Assembly (NCBI GenBank): GCA_035307765.1 | Contig: DATGHU010000022.1 | Span: forward strand, 1 to 25,972 | Length of the DNA: 25,972 nt | Source of the DNA: a bacterium | GTDB taxonomy: Bacteria > Sysuimicrobiota > Sysuimicrobiia > Sysuimicrobiales > Segetimicrobiaceae | Direction: 5' to 3' | In this document: piece by piece, positions 8,136-15,489 of the stretch | How positions within the stretch are numbered: position 1 is the stretch's first letter | Layout: every line of letters begins with the position of its first letter | Made by a program: the position numbers and the translations under genes | Notes under the pieces: model-generated | Database searches by the model: none | What the model saw: only the letters and a program-made list of their open reading frames with translations | Told to the model about the DNA's origin: nothing

Positions 8136-8824
8136 CCCCCCTCCTCCTGCCTTTCGGCGAGATGGTGGTCGAACCACTCCCTCGCCAGCCGGGCGACCTC
8201 CTCGAGCGCGCCGGGTTCCTCGAATAGGTGGGTCGCTCCCGGTACGACCGCCAAGGCCTTCTCCACGCACAGTGCCTCAAGCGCCTTCTTGTTCAAGTCG
8301 AGGACGGCGAAGTCATGCCCTCCCACGATCAGGAGCGTGGGCGCCATCACCTGAGGGAGAAAGGACCAGGCGAGATCCGGGCGGCCACCCCGCGAGACCA
8401 CAGCGTGGACGGCGGCGGCCCGCCGGCTGGCGGCGACGAGGGCGGCCCCTGCCCCCGTGCTGGCGCCGAAATAGCCAATTGGCAGGGCGCGCGTCTCCGG
8501 GTGTGCCAGGAGCCAGTCGGTGATCGCCACAAGGCGATCCCCGAGCAGATCGATGTCGAACCGGAGATATCCTGTGGCCGCGTCCGCCGCTTCCTCCTCC
8601 GCCGTGAGGAGGTCGATCAGGAAGGTGCCAAGGTGGCCTTCGCGGAGGAGCTCGGCCACGAAGCGGTTGCGCAGACTGTGGCGGCTGCTCCCGCTCCCGT
8701 GGGCGAACAACACGATGCCCCCGGCGTCCCTGGGAATGCCGAGATCGCCCTCGAGGCCTACCGAGCGGGTCCGGACTTCGACACGTCGGCCTTCCCCGTG
8801 AGATCTAAACGTCGAGGTCGTCAT
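8132..8824 (-). CDS. Alpha/beta hydrolase, dienelactone-hydrolase-like
   Basis: A 230-residue single-domain alpha/beta hydrolase. The catalytic triad is readable: nucleophile Ser122 in GASTGAG, Asp171 in GGHDFAV and His199 in GATHLFEE. The oxyanion-hole region is AHGSGSSRHS (41-50). No signal peptide is seen, so it is probably cytoplasmic. Related hydrolases are often found near or fused to phosphoribosyltransferases in soil bacteria. Its stop overlaps the start of the downstream nicotinate phosphoribosyltransferase gene, and rtcB ends 51 bases upstream, so the three genes look cotranscribed. No clear ribosome binding site precedes the ATG. The substrate cannot be read from the sequence. Confidence 0.88.
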   Translation of the reverse strand: MTTSTFRSHGEGRRVEVRTRSVGLEGDLGIPRDAGGIVLFAHGSGSSRHSLRNRFVAELLREGHLGTFLIDLLTAEEEAADAATGYLRFDIDLLGDRLVAITDWLLAHPETRALPIGYFGASTGAGAALVAASRRAAAVHAVVSRGGRPDLAWSFLPQVMAPTLLIVGGHDFAVLDLNKKALEALCVEKALAVVPGATHLFEEPGALEEVARLAREWFDHHLAERQEEGG

Positions 8825-8875
8825 TTGGTCAGGGCCGGCGGAGGGCCGGTCGAGTCGAGTGCGCGGTTCGCGTTC

Positions 8876-10333
8876 TCATCCCTTGATGACCGCGAGCGGC
8901 CGGAGGCGGGCGACCGACCGGGTCAGACCCGCGCCATTGCTGACCCGGACCACGTCCGCCACATCCTTGTACGCCTCGGAGGCCTCCTCAGCGAGGAGTT
9001 CCCGGCTCTTGACCCGCACGAGGATGCCTTGCCGGCCGAGCGCGTCCACGATGTCCACGCCCTTAAGGAGGCGCTTGGCCGCGCCGCGGCTCAGCAACCG
9101 GCCGGCCCCGTGGGGGGTCGACCCGAACGCCTCCGCGAGGGCTGTCTGGGTACCAACCAGCACGTACGAATACCGACCCATGTCGCCGGGGACGAACACC
9201 GGGTGGCCAACGTCCCGGTAGTCGGCGGGGACATCGGGGTGCCCGGCGGGGAAGCCCCTGGTGGCGCCCTTGCGGTGTACGCAGAGCCGCATGCGCGCGC
9301 CGTCGACCGCGTGCTCCTCCATCTTGGCCATGTTGTGCGCCACGTCGTAGACGATGTCGAGACCGATCGAATCGGCGCTCCGGCGGAGGACCTCCTCGAA
9401 GCTCTCTCGGACCCAGTGGGTAATGACCTGCCGGTTCGCGAAGGCGAAGTTCGCGGCGGCGGCCATGGCGCCGAGATAGGCCTGGCCCTCGGCGGCGGCC
9501 AGGGGGACGCAGGCGAGCTGGCGATCGGGAACGATGATGCCATAATGAGCAAGGGCGCGCCCGCTCACGGTGAGATAATCGTCGCACACCTGGTGCCCGA
9601 GCCCGCGAGACCCACAGTGGATCATGACCGTGATCTGGCCGGGGTGGTGGAGGCCGAAGATCGCCGCCGTCGAGGAGTCAAAGATCTCATCGACCCGCTG
9701 AACCTCGAGAAAGTGGTTGCCGGAGCCGAGGGTCCCGAGCTGATCATGGCCCCGGGCCAGGGCCTTCTGGCTTACCTCCTGTGGCTGCGCCCCCGGGATC
9801 CGCCCCCCCGACTCGATGCGCCGGAGATCGCCCGGTCGCCCGTACCCCCGCCGCACGGCCCATTCCGCGCCCCCCTTCAGGAGCTCGAGGAGCTCGGGGA
9901 GGCTGAGTCGCAGCCGGCCGTGGGCACCGACCCCGGCGGGGATGTCGTCAAACAGCCGGTCGACCAGCGCCCCGAGGTGCGGGCGGATCTCGTCTTCGAC
10001 GAGCCGGGTGGACAGGAGCCGGACGCCGCAGTTGATGTCGTAGCCCACCGCCCCTGGGGAGACGACCCCATCGTCGAGGCGCATCGCCGCAATTCCGCCG
10101 ATGGGAAAGCCGTAGCCCCAATGGATGTCGGGCATCGCGATCGCCCAGCGCACAATGCCCGGGAGCGTGGCCGCGTTGGCGACCTGCTCGAGGGCCTGAT
10201 CCTCCTCGATCTGCGGGAGGAGAAATTCGTCCGCGTAGATGAGCCCGGGCACCCGCATCCCCGGCCTGTAATCGACGGGAATCTCCCACCGGTACGCGTC
10301 GAGCCGCTTCAACGCACGCGTCGCTTGGGCCAC
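8876..10333 (-). CDS. rtcB: RtcB family RNA-splicing ligase
   Basis: Joins RNA 3'-phosphate or 2',3'-cyclic phosphate ends to 5'-OH ends using GTP and Mn2+; used in tRNA splicing or RNA repair. In 485 residues the sequence shows AMPDIHWGYGFPIGG (66-80), the metal-binding GYDINCGVR with Asp99 and Cys102, GSGNHFLE, HCGSRGLGH, VYDVAHNMAK, RKGATR and STPHGAGR, which holds the guanylylated His, plus EAYKDV near the end. I place the start at GTG 10333 because GAGGTGAT sits five bases upstream. The GTG three codons earlier would overlap that ribosome binding site. It heads the rtcB, hydrolase, pncB run, and a damaged archease gene, its usual partner, lies about 3.2 kb further down on the same strand. 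Confidence 0.95.
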   Translation of the reverse strand: MAQATRALKRLDAYRWEIPVDYRPGMRVPGLIYADEFLLPQIEEDQALEQVANAATLPGIVRWAIAMPDIHWGYGFPIGGIAAMRLDDGVVSPGAVGYDINCGVRLLSTRLVEDEIRPHLGALVDRLFDDIPAGVGAHGRLRLSLPELLELLKGGAEWAVRRGYGRPGDLRRIESGGRIPGAQPQEVSQKALARGHDQLGTLGSGNHFLEVQRVDEIFDSSTAAIFGLHHPGQITVMIHCGSRGLGHQVCDDYLTVSGRALAHYGIIVPDRQLACVPLAAAEGQAYLGAMAAAANFAFANRQVITHWVRESFEEVLRRSADSIGLDIVYDVAHNMAKMEEHAVDGARMRLCVHRKGATRGFPAGHPDVPADYRDVGHPVFVPGDMGRYSYVLVGTQTALAEAFGSTPHGAGRLLSRGAAKRLLKGVDIVDALGRQGILVRVKSRELLAEEASEAYKDVADVVRVSNGAGLTRSVARLRPLAVIKG

Positions 10334-10594
10334 GGCTATCACCTCGCAGGCTTGCCCTCTACGGTATCACTATAGTGAAGGCCGACGGTCCCCGGCATCG
10401 GTTGGAGCACCTATTTTGGGCCACCTACCGGATTTCAGGGACATCGACAATCGGCTCTCGACCTGATCCGCGCGAGACCTTTCTCAGGCGATATTAACGG
10501 ATGGCTCTCGCAGGAGCCTGGCCTCCGTTCCTGTTTGAGCCGCCCGGACTTACGTTATCGGCGCCATTGAGAAAGGCAATCTTCGATCCGATTT

Positions 10595-10822
10595 ATGCTC
10601 GCCAACGGTTCCACGCTCATCGCGGCAGAGGCCGGCTTGGGCCGCCTGCTCGCGCTTCGCGATGTGCAATTGTATCTCGCCGGCGCGGCGCTTTCTCTTT
10701 TTGGCGACACGACGCTCTATCTCGCCGCCGCGGTGTGGGTCAAGACCCTTACCGGCAGCAACGGCGCCGCAGGACTCATCTTCTTCCTTCTCGGCGTCCC
10801 GTCGCTCTGTGCCCCGACCGGA
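10595..10822 (+). pseudogene. MFS transporter, N-terminal fragment
   Basis: About 76 residues match the start of a major facilitator transporter of the macrolide/multidrug-efflux type: a lead with LALRDVQLYLAGAALSLFGDTTLYLA, then VWVKTLTGSNGAAGLIFFLLGVPSL. This covers roughly the first two helices of a protein that is normally about 400 residues. After CAP the frame runs directly into a dispersed repeat at 10828 and no more transporter sequence follows. There is no good ribosome binding site before the ATG. It is the first of a series of same-strand gene fragments reaching to 14246. Confidence 0.65.
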
Positions 10823-10827
10823 AGGCA

Positions 10828-11021
10828 AACTTGGTTCAACGAAGTCGGTAGATGGAATCAAGCATCGCCGATTCGATTGCCAAGTCGGATATCGGCATCG
10901 CCGATCACGTCGATTCAAAGTTCCGAACTGATACCGAACCTACCCGAGCATAGCGAACGCGCACGTTTCGGGCGACCTCGACGCACAACCGTACAAGGGG
11001 TATTCCGTCGAATCCGAGAAC
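10828..11021 (+). repeat. Dispersed repeat, copy 1
   Basis: One of three diverged copies in the window, the others starting at 14245 and 25151. Shared landmarks with copy 3 include TTGGTTCAACG-like starts, GATCAC followed by TCGATTCAAAGTTCCGAAC (10905-10928 here, 25224-25246 there), GCACGTTT, and a CAAGGG...CGAATCCGA end. The core is about 190 bases. It sits exactly between the truncated MFS gene and the truncated slipin gene. Confidence 0.65.
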
Positions 11022-11039
11022 CGCAGAGTCCGATTCTAC

Positions 11040-11228
11040 AGGTTCACGGTGATCGGCGGCCTCAGCCTCGACGAGGCCCTGACGAAGCGGGAGTAGATCA
11101 ACCAGGTCATGCGCGCCAAGCTCGACGAGGTTACCGAGCGGTGGGGGGTCAAGGTAACCACCGTGGAGATCCGTGAGATCACCCCGCCGAAGGACGTCCA
11201 GGATGCGATGACGCGGCAGATGTCCGCC
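11040..11228 (+). pseudogene. SPFH/slipin (stomatin-like) fragment with in-frame stop
   Basis: The frame reads GGLSLDEALTKRE, then a TAG at 11094-11096, then INQVMRAKLDEVTERWGVKV, VTTVEIREITPPKDVQDAM and TRQMSAER. This is the core of the slipin/stomatin SPFH domain, where homologues have a charged residue followed by IN at the stop position. Both the N-terminal membrane anchor and the C-terminal oligomerisation region are missing. It directly follows the repeat copy and is followed by a GC hairpin. Clearly a relic. Confidence 0.75.
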
Positions 11229-11270
11229 GAACGGAGCCCCGGCCCGACGGCGGCCGCCGAGACACCACGA

Positions 11271-11297
11271 GGGCCCCGGGACGATATCCCGGGGCCC
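11271..11297 (+). terminator. Strong GC hairpin after the slipin fragment
   Basis: A perfect 11-bp stem (GGGCCCCGGGA paired with TCCCGGGGCCC) with a five-base loop CGATA lies downstream of the slipin relic and 110 bases before the ferritin start. No T-tract follows, so an intrinsic terminator is possible but not proven; it could also act as an RNA processing or protein-binding site. Confidence 0.4.
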
Positions 11298-11407
11298 CGC
11301 CGTGACTGGGGAGCAACGGCGGCGCGTACCGCGCCAGGTGCCGATCGCTGGTTGAGATCTACAGGGACATCCGTCAGGTCGGCTGCTGATGACACAAGGA
11401 GGTTCCT

Positions 11408-12232
11408 ATGCTGTTCAGTGAAAAGATGAACGCGGCGATAAACGGACAGATCGGTCGCGAGGTCGCGGCGTCGCTCGAGTACGTCTCCATCGCATCTGGC
11501 TTTGCCTCCGAGGGCCTGACTGAACTGGCCAAACATTTCTACCGCCAGGCCGAAGAGGAGCGCGATCACGCGATGCGCTTCGTGAAGTACGTGGTGGACG
11601 CGGGGGGCAAAGCGGCCCTCCCGACCATTCCCGCCCCCAAGAGCGCGTTTGCGGGCGCCGAGGAAGCCGTGAGAAACTCGCCCTCGTCTTCGATCGTCCC
11701 CCGGCGCGCCACATCCAACGCCAGTTCGGAGTCACGGGAGCCTGCCGGGCCGCCCCGGGGTACTTCCTCACCCAACGGGGACACGCCGCTGCCGAGCGGC
11801 AATCTCCTTATCACCGAGATCGGCCGACGGAGCGCGGCAGAACTCGACATGAAGACCGGTCTGATCCTCTACCGGGGTCCCCTTCACGTCACCTACCCCT
11901 CGGACACTCAGTTGACCCGGGACGGTCACTACCTCGTCGTGGATTACAGCCGCCCCGGCAAGGTCGTCGTGGTCACGCAGGCGGGACAGGTGCTCTGGTC
12001 GTACGGCCCCACACGAGGCCCCGGCCGGCTGGACCATCCGTCCCTGGCCATCGAGCTCCCGAACGGGAATCTTCTGCTCAACGATGACGCGAATCATCGA
12101 GTGATCGTCCTCAGCCGGCGCACCAAACAGATCCTGTGGCAGTACGGCGTCACGGGAAAATCGGGCCGGGCACCCTGGTATCTCAACGATCCTGACGGCG
12201 TGGATGTAAAGCCGCCGGCCTTCGGGCGCTGA
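11408..12232 (+). pseudogene. Chimeric ORF: ferritin N-terminal half joined to beta-propeller C-terminal half
   Basis: A 274-codon frame with an ATG and an excellent AAGGAGG site. Residues 1-88 are a bacterial ferritin: MLFSEKMNAAINGQIGREVA, EYVSIASGF and EEERDHAMRF, with ferroxidase-type Glu18, Glu51 and His54. Helices C and D, with the remaining ligands, are absent. From about 11686 the DNA encodes a PQQ-like beta-propeller. It is first read in another frame (VFDRPPARHIQRQFGVTG, to about 11768), then after a one-base shift in the main frame: SPNGDTPLPSGNLLITEIG, VTYPSDTQL, LDHPSLAIELPNGNLL, LWQYGVTG and LNDPDGVDV. So the frame contains a ferritin stump, an out-of-frame propeller segment and an in-frame propeller C-terminus. 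The product cannot be a working ferritin. Confidence 0.8.
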
Positions 12233-12234
12233 CG

Positions 12235-12662
12235 GTGGGCGCGTCGCCTGCGAGCCATCACTTCCGTGGAAGACGCATCGGGCGGGTGCCATTGCCCACC
12301 CTGTTTCGCGACATCATCCTCCGTGCGTCAGGTGATCCCCGGCTCGAACGAGTCATGCGGAGGTACGGCATGCGGCTGGGCGCAGCGCGGTTTGTCGCTG
12401 GGGAGGATCTGGACGCCTGCATGGCGGTCCTCCGACGATTGAACGAGCGCGGGTTGCTCACCAATTCGCTCGCACCAAATCGGCTCGACCACCGGTATCT
12501 GATCGAGGATGTCCCGTATGGACTCGTCGCGCTTGCTGAATTGGCCCAGGTAGCGGATGTTGCTACGCCGCCTATGAAGAGCTTGGTCTCTATTTCTTCA
12601 GTGTTAGCTTCTCGTAACTTCTGGGTTGAAGGACGGACACTCGATAAGATGGGGCTTAGTGG
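12235..12662 (+). pseudogene. Chimeric ORF: proline dehydrogenase N-end joined to opine dehydrogenase C-end, cut by an IS
   Basis: Starting at GTG 12235 or GTG 12286, the frame first matches the N-terminus of monofunctional proline dehydrogenases: LPTLFRDIILRASGD, LERVMRRYGMRLGAARF and VAGEDLDACMAVLRRLNERG. From about 12455 it switches to the C-terminus of NAD(P)-dependent octopine/nopaline dehydrogenases: LDHRYLIEDVPYGLVALAEL and FWVEGRTLDKMGLSG. An IS4-type element is inserted in the last codons. Removing the IS and one copy of the 11-bp target duplication restores an open frame of 172 residues that continues at 14156 (LSVERDPRPGSLSWLVDLAY) and stops at 14244-14246. The chimera was therefore one open frame before the insertion. 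Neither enzyme's catalytic core is present. Confidence 0.72.
12652..12662 (+). repeat. Left target-site duplication of the IS4-type element
   Basis: GGGCTTAGTGG immediately precedes the left terminal inverted repeat and recurs at 14145-14155. Eleven bases is a usual target duplication length for IS4-group elements. Confidence 0.9.
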
Positions 12663-14144
12663 CATCGCCGCTAAGATAACCCGAACTGACGTGCGCCAGG
12701 TAGATGCGTGAACGATTTCCATTGACGTCGGCTCGTGCAATACCGGCGCTTGCGGCGGTTGCCACGACGGCGTTCAATCAGCAGCGTCGCCAGGGCGACC
12801 TGCGTTGGGGGGAGTTCTGCCCAGTCCGGTTTGGTGAGCACGACCCCGGGATTCGCGCGCTGGGTAGCCGCAAAGCTGAGCTCCGCATCCACAAGCGCGA
12901 TCGAGACGCGGGCGACGCGTGGGAAGAGCTTGGCTGGCGACAGTTGCTCGGGCGTGAGGCCATGCATCTCCGCGATGCGCGCTTGCGCCACGCGCATCGC
13001 CGCATAGACCACGGCCGCCGCATACACCTGTTGGGCGACCCCGCGCGGGCTGGCGAGGTAGAAGTGGTGCAGATCGAGGACCTCTTTCAGCTCAAAGAAC
13101 AAGCGCTCCACCTGCCATCGAAGACGGTAGCACATCAGCGCCTCCTCCGCCCGCAGCCGCGTGGGCTCTAGGACGGTGGTCAGCAGATCCAGCGCTTCCC
13201 GGCGCGCCCGCCAGCGGATATGCCGCATCCGTTGGGGCGGGGCGGTTTGGCCCGAGCCGACCATCACGAGGCGCTCGGTGAGCGTTCCCCACCCCGATGG
13301 ACGCGCCGCAGCATCTTCACCGGCTGCACTTTCACCTGCCGGTTCAAGCGGCACACCAGTTGGTGTTGCGAGAGCGCCGCGATGAAGACCACCGAGGCGT
13401 AGAGGCGATCCGCCACGAGCAGCGTCCCCGGCGGGATCTGCGCGAGCAGCTCCTGGGCCCGCCGCAGTTCGCTCCGGGCCGCATCGGCACAGAACGCGAT
13501 CTGGCGCGGGAGGCCGCGGAAGAGATCGTAGAGGACCAGCAGACACCCGGGCAGGAGCGGCGAGCGGACATCCCAGGTCAACTTGAGGCGATGAGCCACC
13601 TGATCCAGGCGCGAGCCATCCAGGACCCACACCTCGGGGAAGCGCTCCCGCAACCCGCTCACGGCTGCCGCATAGAGCGGGCGGGCATCCGCCATCAGCT
13701 GCGCGATGAACGCCTCGTACAAGGCCTGGAAGAAATGGGGCCGCAACCGCTCCGCCCGTTGGAAGAAGGCCTCGGGCGAGGTGCGGGCCGCCGGCCCCAG
13801 GGTGGGGAACATCCTCCCGCCCTCTTGGAGCGCCTGGGTCAGGGAGCGCGGAGCCGTAAGGATCACGGTGGTCCAGAACTGGGCCAGGGCCGCCAGCGTC
13901 CAGCGGCGCTGGCGTTCCCGATTGCGGACCCGCTGGAACACTGTGTGGCATAAGGCGGCGGTCAGATGCGTGTGCAGGAGCTGGACGGTGCCGGCGAGAC
14001 TGACCCGAACGGCGGGGGCGGCGACGGGGGCGGCAGACATGACTGCTCACCTCGCTGCTGCGACTGTGGGTGCGATTGGTAGTCCGATTCCGGCTGTGTC
14101 AGGGGTTAATTCGACGCGCGGGTCAAATTATCTTAGCGGCGCTG
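12663..14144 (-). mobile_element. Complete IS4-family insertion sequence (1482 bp)
   Basis: Boundaries are set by 17-bp terminal inverted repeats: CATCGCCGCTAAGATAA at 12663-12679, and the complement of CAGCGCCGCTAAGATAA at 14128-14144, which match at 16 of 17 positions. Both ends are flanked by the same 11 bases. The element carries one transposase gene on the minus strand, interrupted by a frameshift. The near-identical ends and perfect target duplication suggest a fairly recent insertion. It landed inside the opine dehydrogenase portion of the chimeric ORF. Confidence 0.93.
12671..14040 (-). pseudogene. IS4-family DDE transposase, frameshifted
   Basis: The first frame (ATG at 14040) carries the N-terminus, the first catalytic Asp in WVLDGSRLDQVAHRL and the second in LLVADRLYASV, and ends out of frame after RRVHRG. 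The second frame takes over with WGTLTERLVMVGSG and carries the YREK-type glutamate region YRLRWQVERLFFELKEVL and the C-terminus to QFGLS, stopping inside the left inverted repeat. The switch lies in the G-rich run complementary to 13287-13295 (CCCCACCCC). A one-base indel explains it. A -1 slip at a G-run is an alternative, but IS4 members are not known for it and no classical slippery heptamer is seen. Without correction or slippage the element is not self-mobile. Confidence 0.88.
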
Positions 14145-14155
14145 GGGCTTAGTGG
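14145..14155 (+). repeat. Right target-site duplication of the IS4-type element
   Basis: GGGCTTAGTGG directly follows the right inverted repeat and is identical to the left flank at 12652-12662. Confidence 0.9.
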
Positions 14156-14246
14156 GCTATCGGTGGAAAGAGATCCGAGGCCGGGTTCTCTGAGTTGGTT
14201 AGTGGATCTCGCTTATGGACGATTCCTAAGTCGCCGGCGAACGTAA
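14156..14246 (+). pseudogene. Downstream remainder of the chimeric opine dehydrogenase frame
   Basis: Continuing the pre-insertion frame past the IS gives LSVERDPRPGSLSWLVDLAY and then a TAA at 14244-14246. The frame and codon phase match the part upstream of the insertion exactly (428 plus 91 bases, 173 codons including the stop). The TAA merges into the start of repeat copy 2. Confidence 0.6.
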
Positions 14247-14524
14247 CCTGGATCGACGAACTTCCCGGAACGGATCCAGAGGTTGTGTGTTTGACTACAG
14301 GGCGGATTCCTGCTGTGTCTGATCACCGTGCTTCACTGTTCCGAACAGCGACAGACCAAAATTCAAATATCGTGGGCGCTTAATGTTCCGGTCGCTGTTC
14401 CGTCGTACTGTCCAAGCCGCCGCCCTGCTTGCGTGTCCCGGCTATCCTACCCGACCCAGGTTGCCGAATGGGGCGGGGACCGCAGATACGATACAAATCC
14501 AGCCCCCGCTACCAGAATTACCAG
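14245..14524 (+). repeat. Dispersed repeat, copy 2, ending in a tRNA 3'-end-like sequence
   Basis: Diverged relative of the copies at 10828 and 25151. It shares AACCTGG at the start, the GACT...GGCGGAT segment, GTGTCTGATCACC, CTGTTCCGAAC, and later ACTGTCC followed by a CGCCGCCCTGC-like block (14407 here, 25401 in copy 3). The right end at 14491-14514 reads like a tRNA 3' half: a degenerate T-arm ATACAAATCC, then CCCCCGCT and ACCA. Copy 3 has GCTCCCGCTACCA at the corresponding end (25481-25493). The serine recombinase remnant on the other strand runs into this end. Confidence 0.55.
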
Positions 14525-14791
14525 TAAGTCCAGGAGGGCCTTCTCTAAACGGAGGAGGCCTTCCACGTTTCCACGGAGTTCTGCGACCAGTCCCTCAGAA
14601 GTCGGCCGAAGGACGATCTCTCCGAGGAGATCCCGTAGAAGGCCTCTGGAGCGGCTTACATCGCGTCGCAGGACCTCATCGAGCTCCTGGAGCTTGTTCT
14701 GGATCATCTCCGGTAAGACGGTGCCTACCAGGGCGTCTGTGGGCGGAGGTACCTGGAGGCGGCGCTCAAGGTGTCCCGGCGGCCCACGCAA
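14447..14791 (-). pseudogene. Serine recombinase (resolvase/invertase family), C-terminal fragment
   Basis: A 114-codon frame whose middle matches the C-terminal part of large serine recombinases: LDEVLRRDVSRSRGLLRDLL, EIVLRPTSEGLVAELRGN and EGLLRLEK. The catalytic N-terminal domain is missing. The last residues, VAGAGFVSYL, are what results when the gene runs antisense into a tRNA 3' end, which in intact cases gives GAGFEP-type tails. This fits an integrase that once sat at an attachment site in a tRNA gene. Identification rests on pattern memory and is moderate. Confidence 0.5.
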
Positions 14792-14889
14792 AGGCCCGTT
14801 CGGTCCTTCTGAACCCCCCGATACTCTTAGTGTGAGCAGGCACTGCTATCGCTATCAGGCGTCTGCGCTCGTGGCGCTGTTGAACGCAG

Positions 14890-15111
14890 TCAGCGCCAAT
14901 AGAAGTTGCCGTCGTCGAAGACGAGTAGGAACTCGCAACCGTCCCCCTCGAGTCCCTGGATCGAGTGCGGGATGCCGGCGGGAAAGTTCCGGTGGTCGCC
15001 CTCGTCGACATCGTCCTGGAAGGCGCAACCGTTCGCGTCAATGGCGAGGCTGGGTGGGAAGTCTGGCCCTCCCCGATCCTCGGCATCAGCAAACTCGAGG
15101 GCCAACGCCAA
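14890..15111 (-). pseudogene. Oxalate decarboxylase-type bicupin fragment
   Basis: A short minus-strand frame ends with DDVDEGD, then [20 protein letters not shown] and LLVFDDGNF. This is the conserved end of the first cupin domain in oxalate decarboxylases (GIPHSIQGL...[12 protein letters not shown]). Only about 50 residues are recognisable, with one of the four metal ligands (the His in GIPHSI); the HxH...E motif upstream and the whole second cupin are absent. The codons before SLAIDANG have no clear match. A relic of a manganese enzyme that normally has about 380 residues. Confidence 0.65.
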
Positions 15112-15137
15112 CGCGGTTCCTCGGCCCCGCTCTGCAC

Positions 15138-15203
15138 GTTAACATCTGTTAATACGCGCGATAACCCTCCCTTAACCAGGCTGCGCTGGTCCCGCCTCAT
15201 CAT
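15138..15203 (+). promoter_or_regulatory. Promoter element A: four phased TAAC half sites and a -10-like box
   Basis: Half sites TAAC, TAAT, TAAC and TAAC begin at 15140, 15150, 15162 and 15173 (spacing 10, 12, 11). CATCAT follows at 15198-15203 as a candidate -10 box. The arrangement and much of the intervening sequence recur at 17275-17339. Helically phased direct repeats just upstream of -10 fit activation by an OmpR/PhoB-type regulator. It precedes yceI by about 290 bases. Confidence 0.62.
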
Positions 15204-15361
15204 GGAGGGGACACCGGTCCCGGCGCAGCGTGCACGACCCCCAAGTCGGAATCCAGGAAGGGACGCCCGCGCAGGGTGAACGGGAGGAATCCAACGATCA
15301 AGCGCAACACTGGAATGAATGGGACGGAGTCCCGTGATGGACTCCGGATGAAGATCTCTTC

Positions 15362-15392
15362 GTGATTTCTTCACTCGATTTTCACTGAGAAC
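15362..15392 (+). promoter_or_regulatory. Possible second regulatory site: TTCAC direct repeats upstream of yceI
   Basis: TTCAC occurs at 15370-15374 and 15381-15385, one helical turn (11 bp) apart, inside an AT-rich patch about 110 bases upstream of the yceI start. This may be a regulator site or just promoter-like AT-rich DNA. Evidence is limited to the spacing and repeat. Confidence 0.25.
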
Positions 15393-15489
15393 ATTTACCA
15401 TGCGGGTGGTTGCTATTGATCCCGGATACTCGAGCCGGGCGATCGTGCGGATGCCCGGCACACCCCGGCACGTGAAAGGAGCACACAGT

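Noticed and set aside
8228-10375. A 715-codon plus-strand frame opposite rtcB and the hydrolase
   Set aside because: It is antisense to two well-supported genes, has no recognisable motif and shows the Arg/Pro/Ala/Asp bias of a high-GC shadow frame.
12671-14050. A single 459-codon minus-strand frame covering the whole transposase region
   Set aside because: Only its C-terminal half is transposase-like. Its N-terminal half is Pro/Arg/Gly-rich shadow sequence, and the true N-terminal domain with both catalytic Asp residues is in the neighbouring frame.
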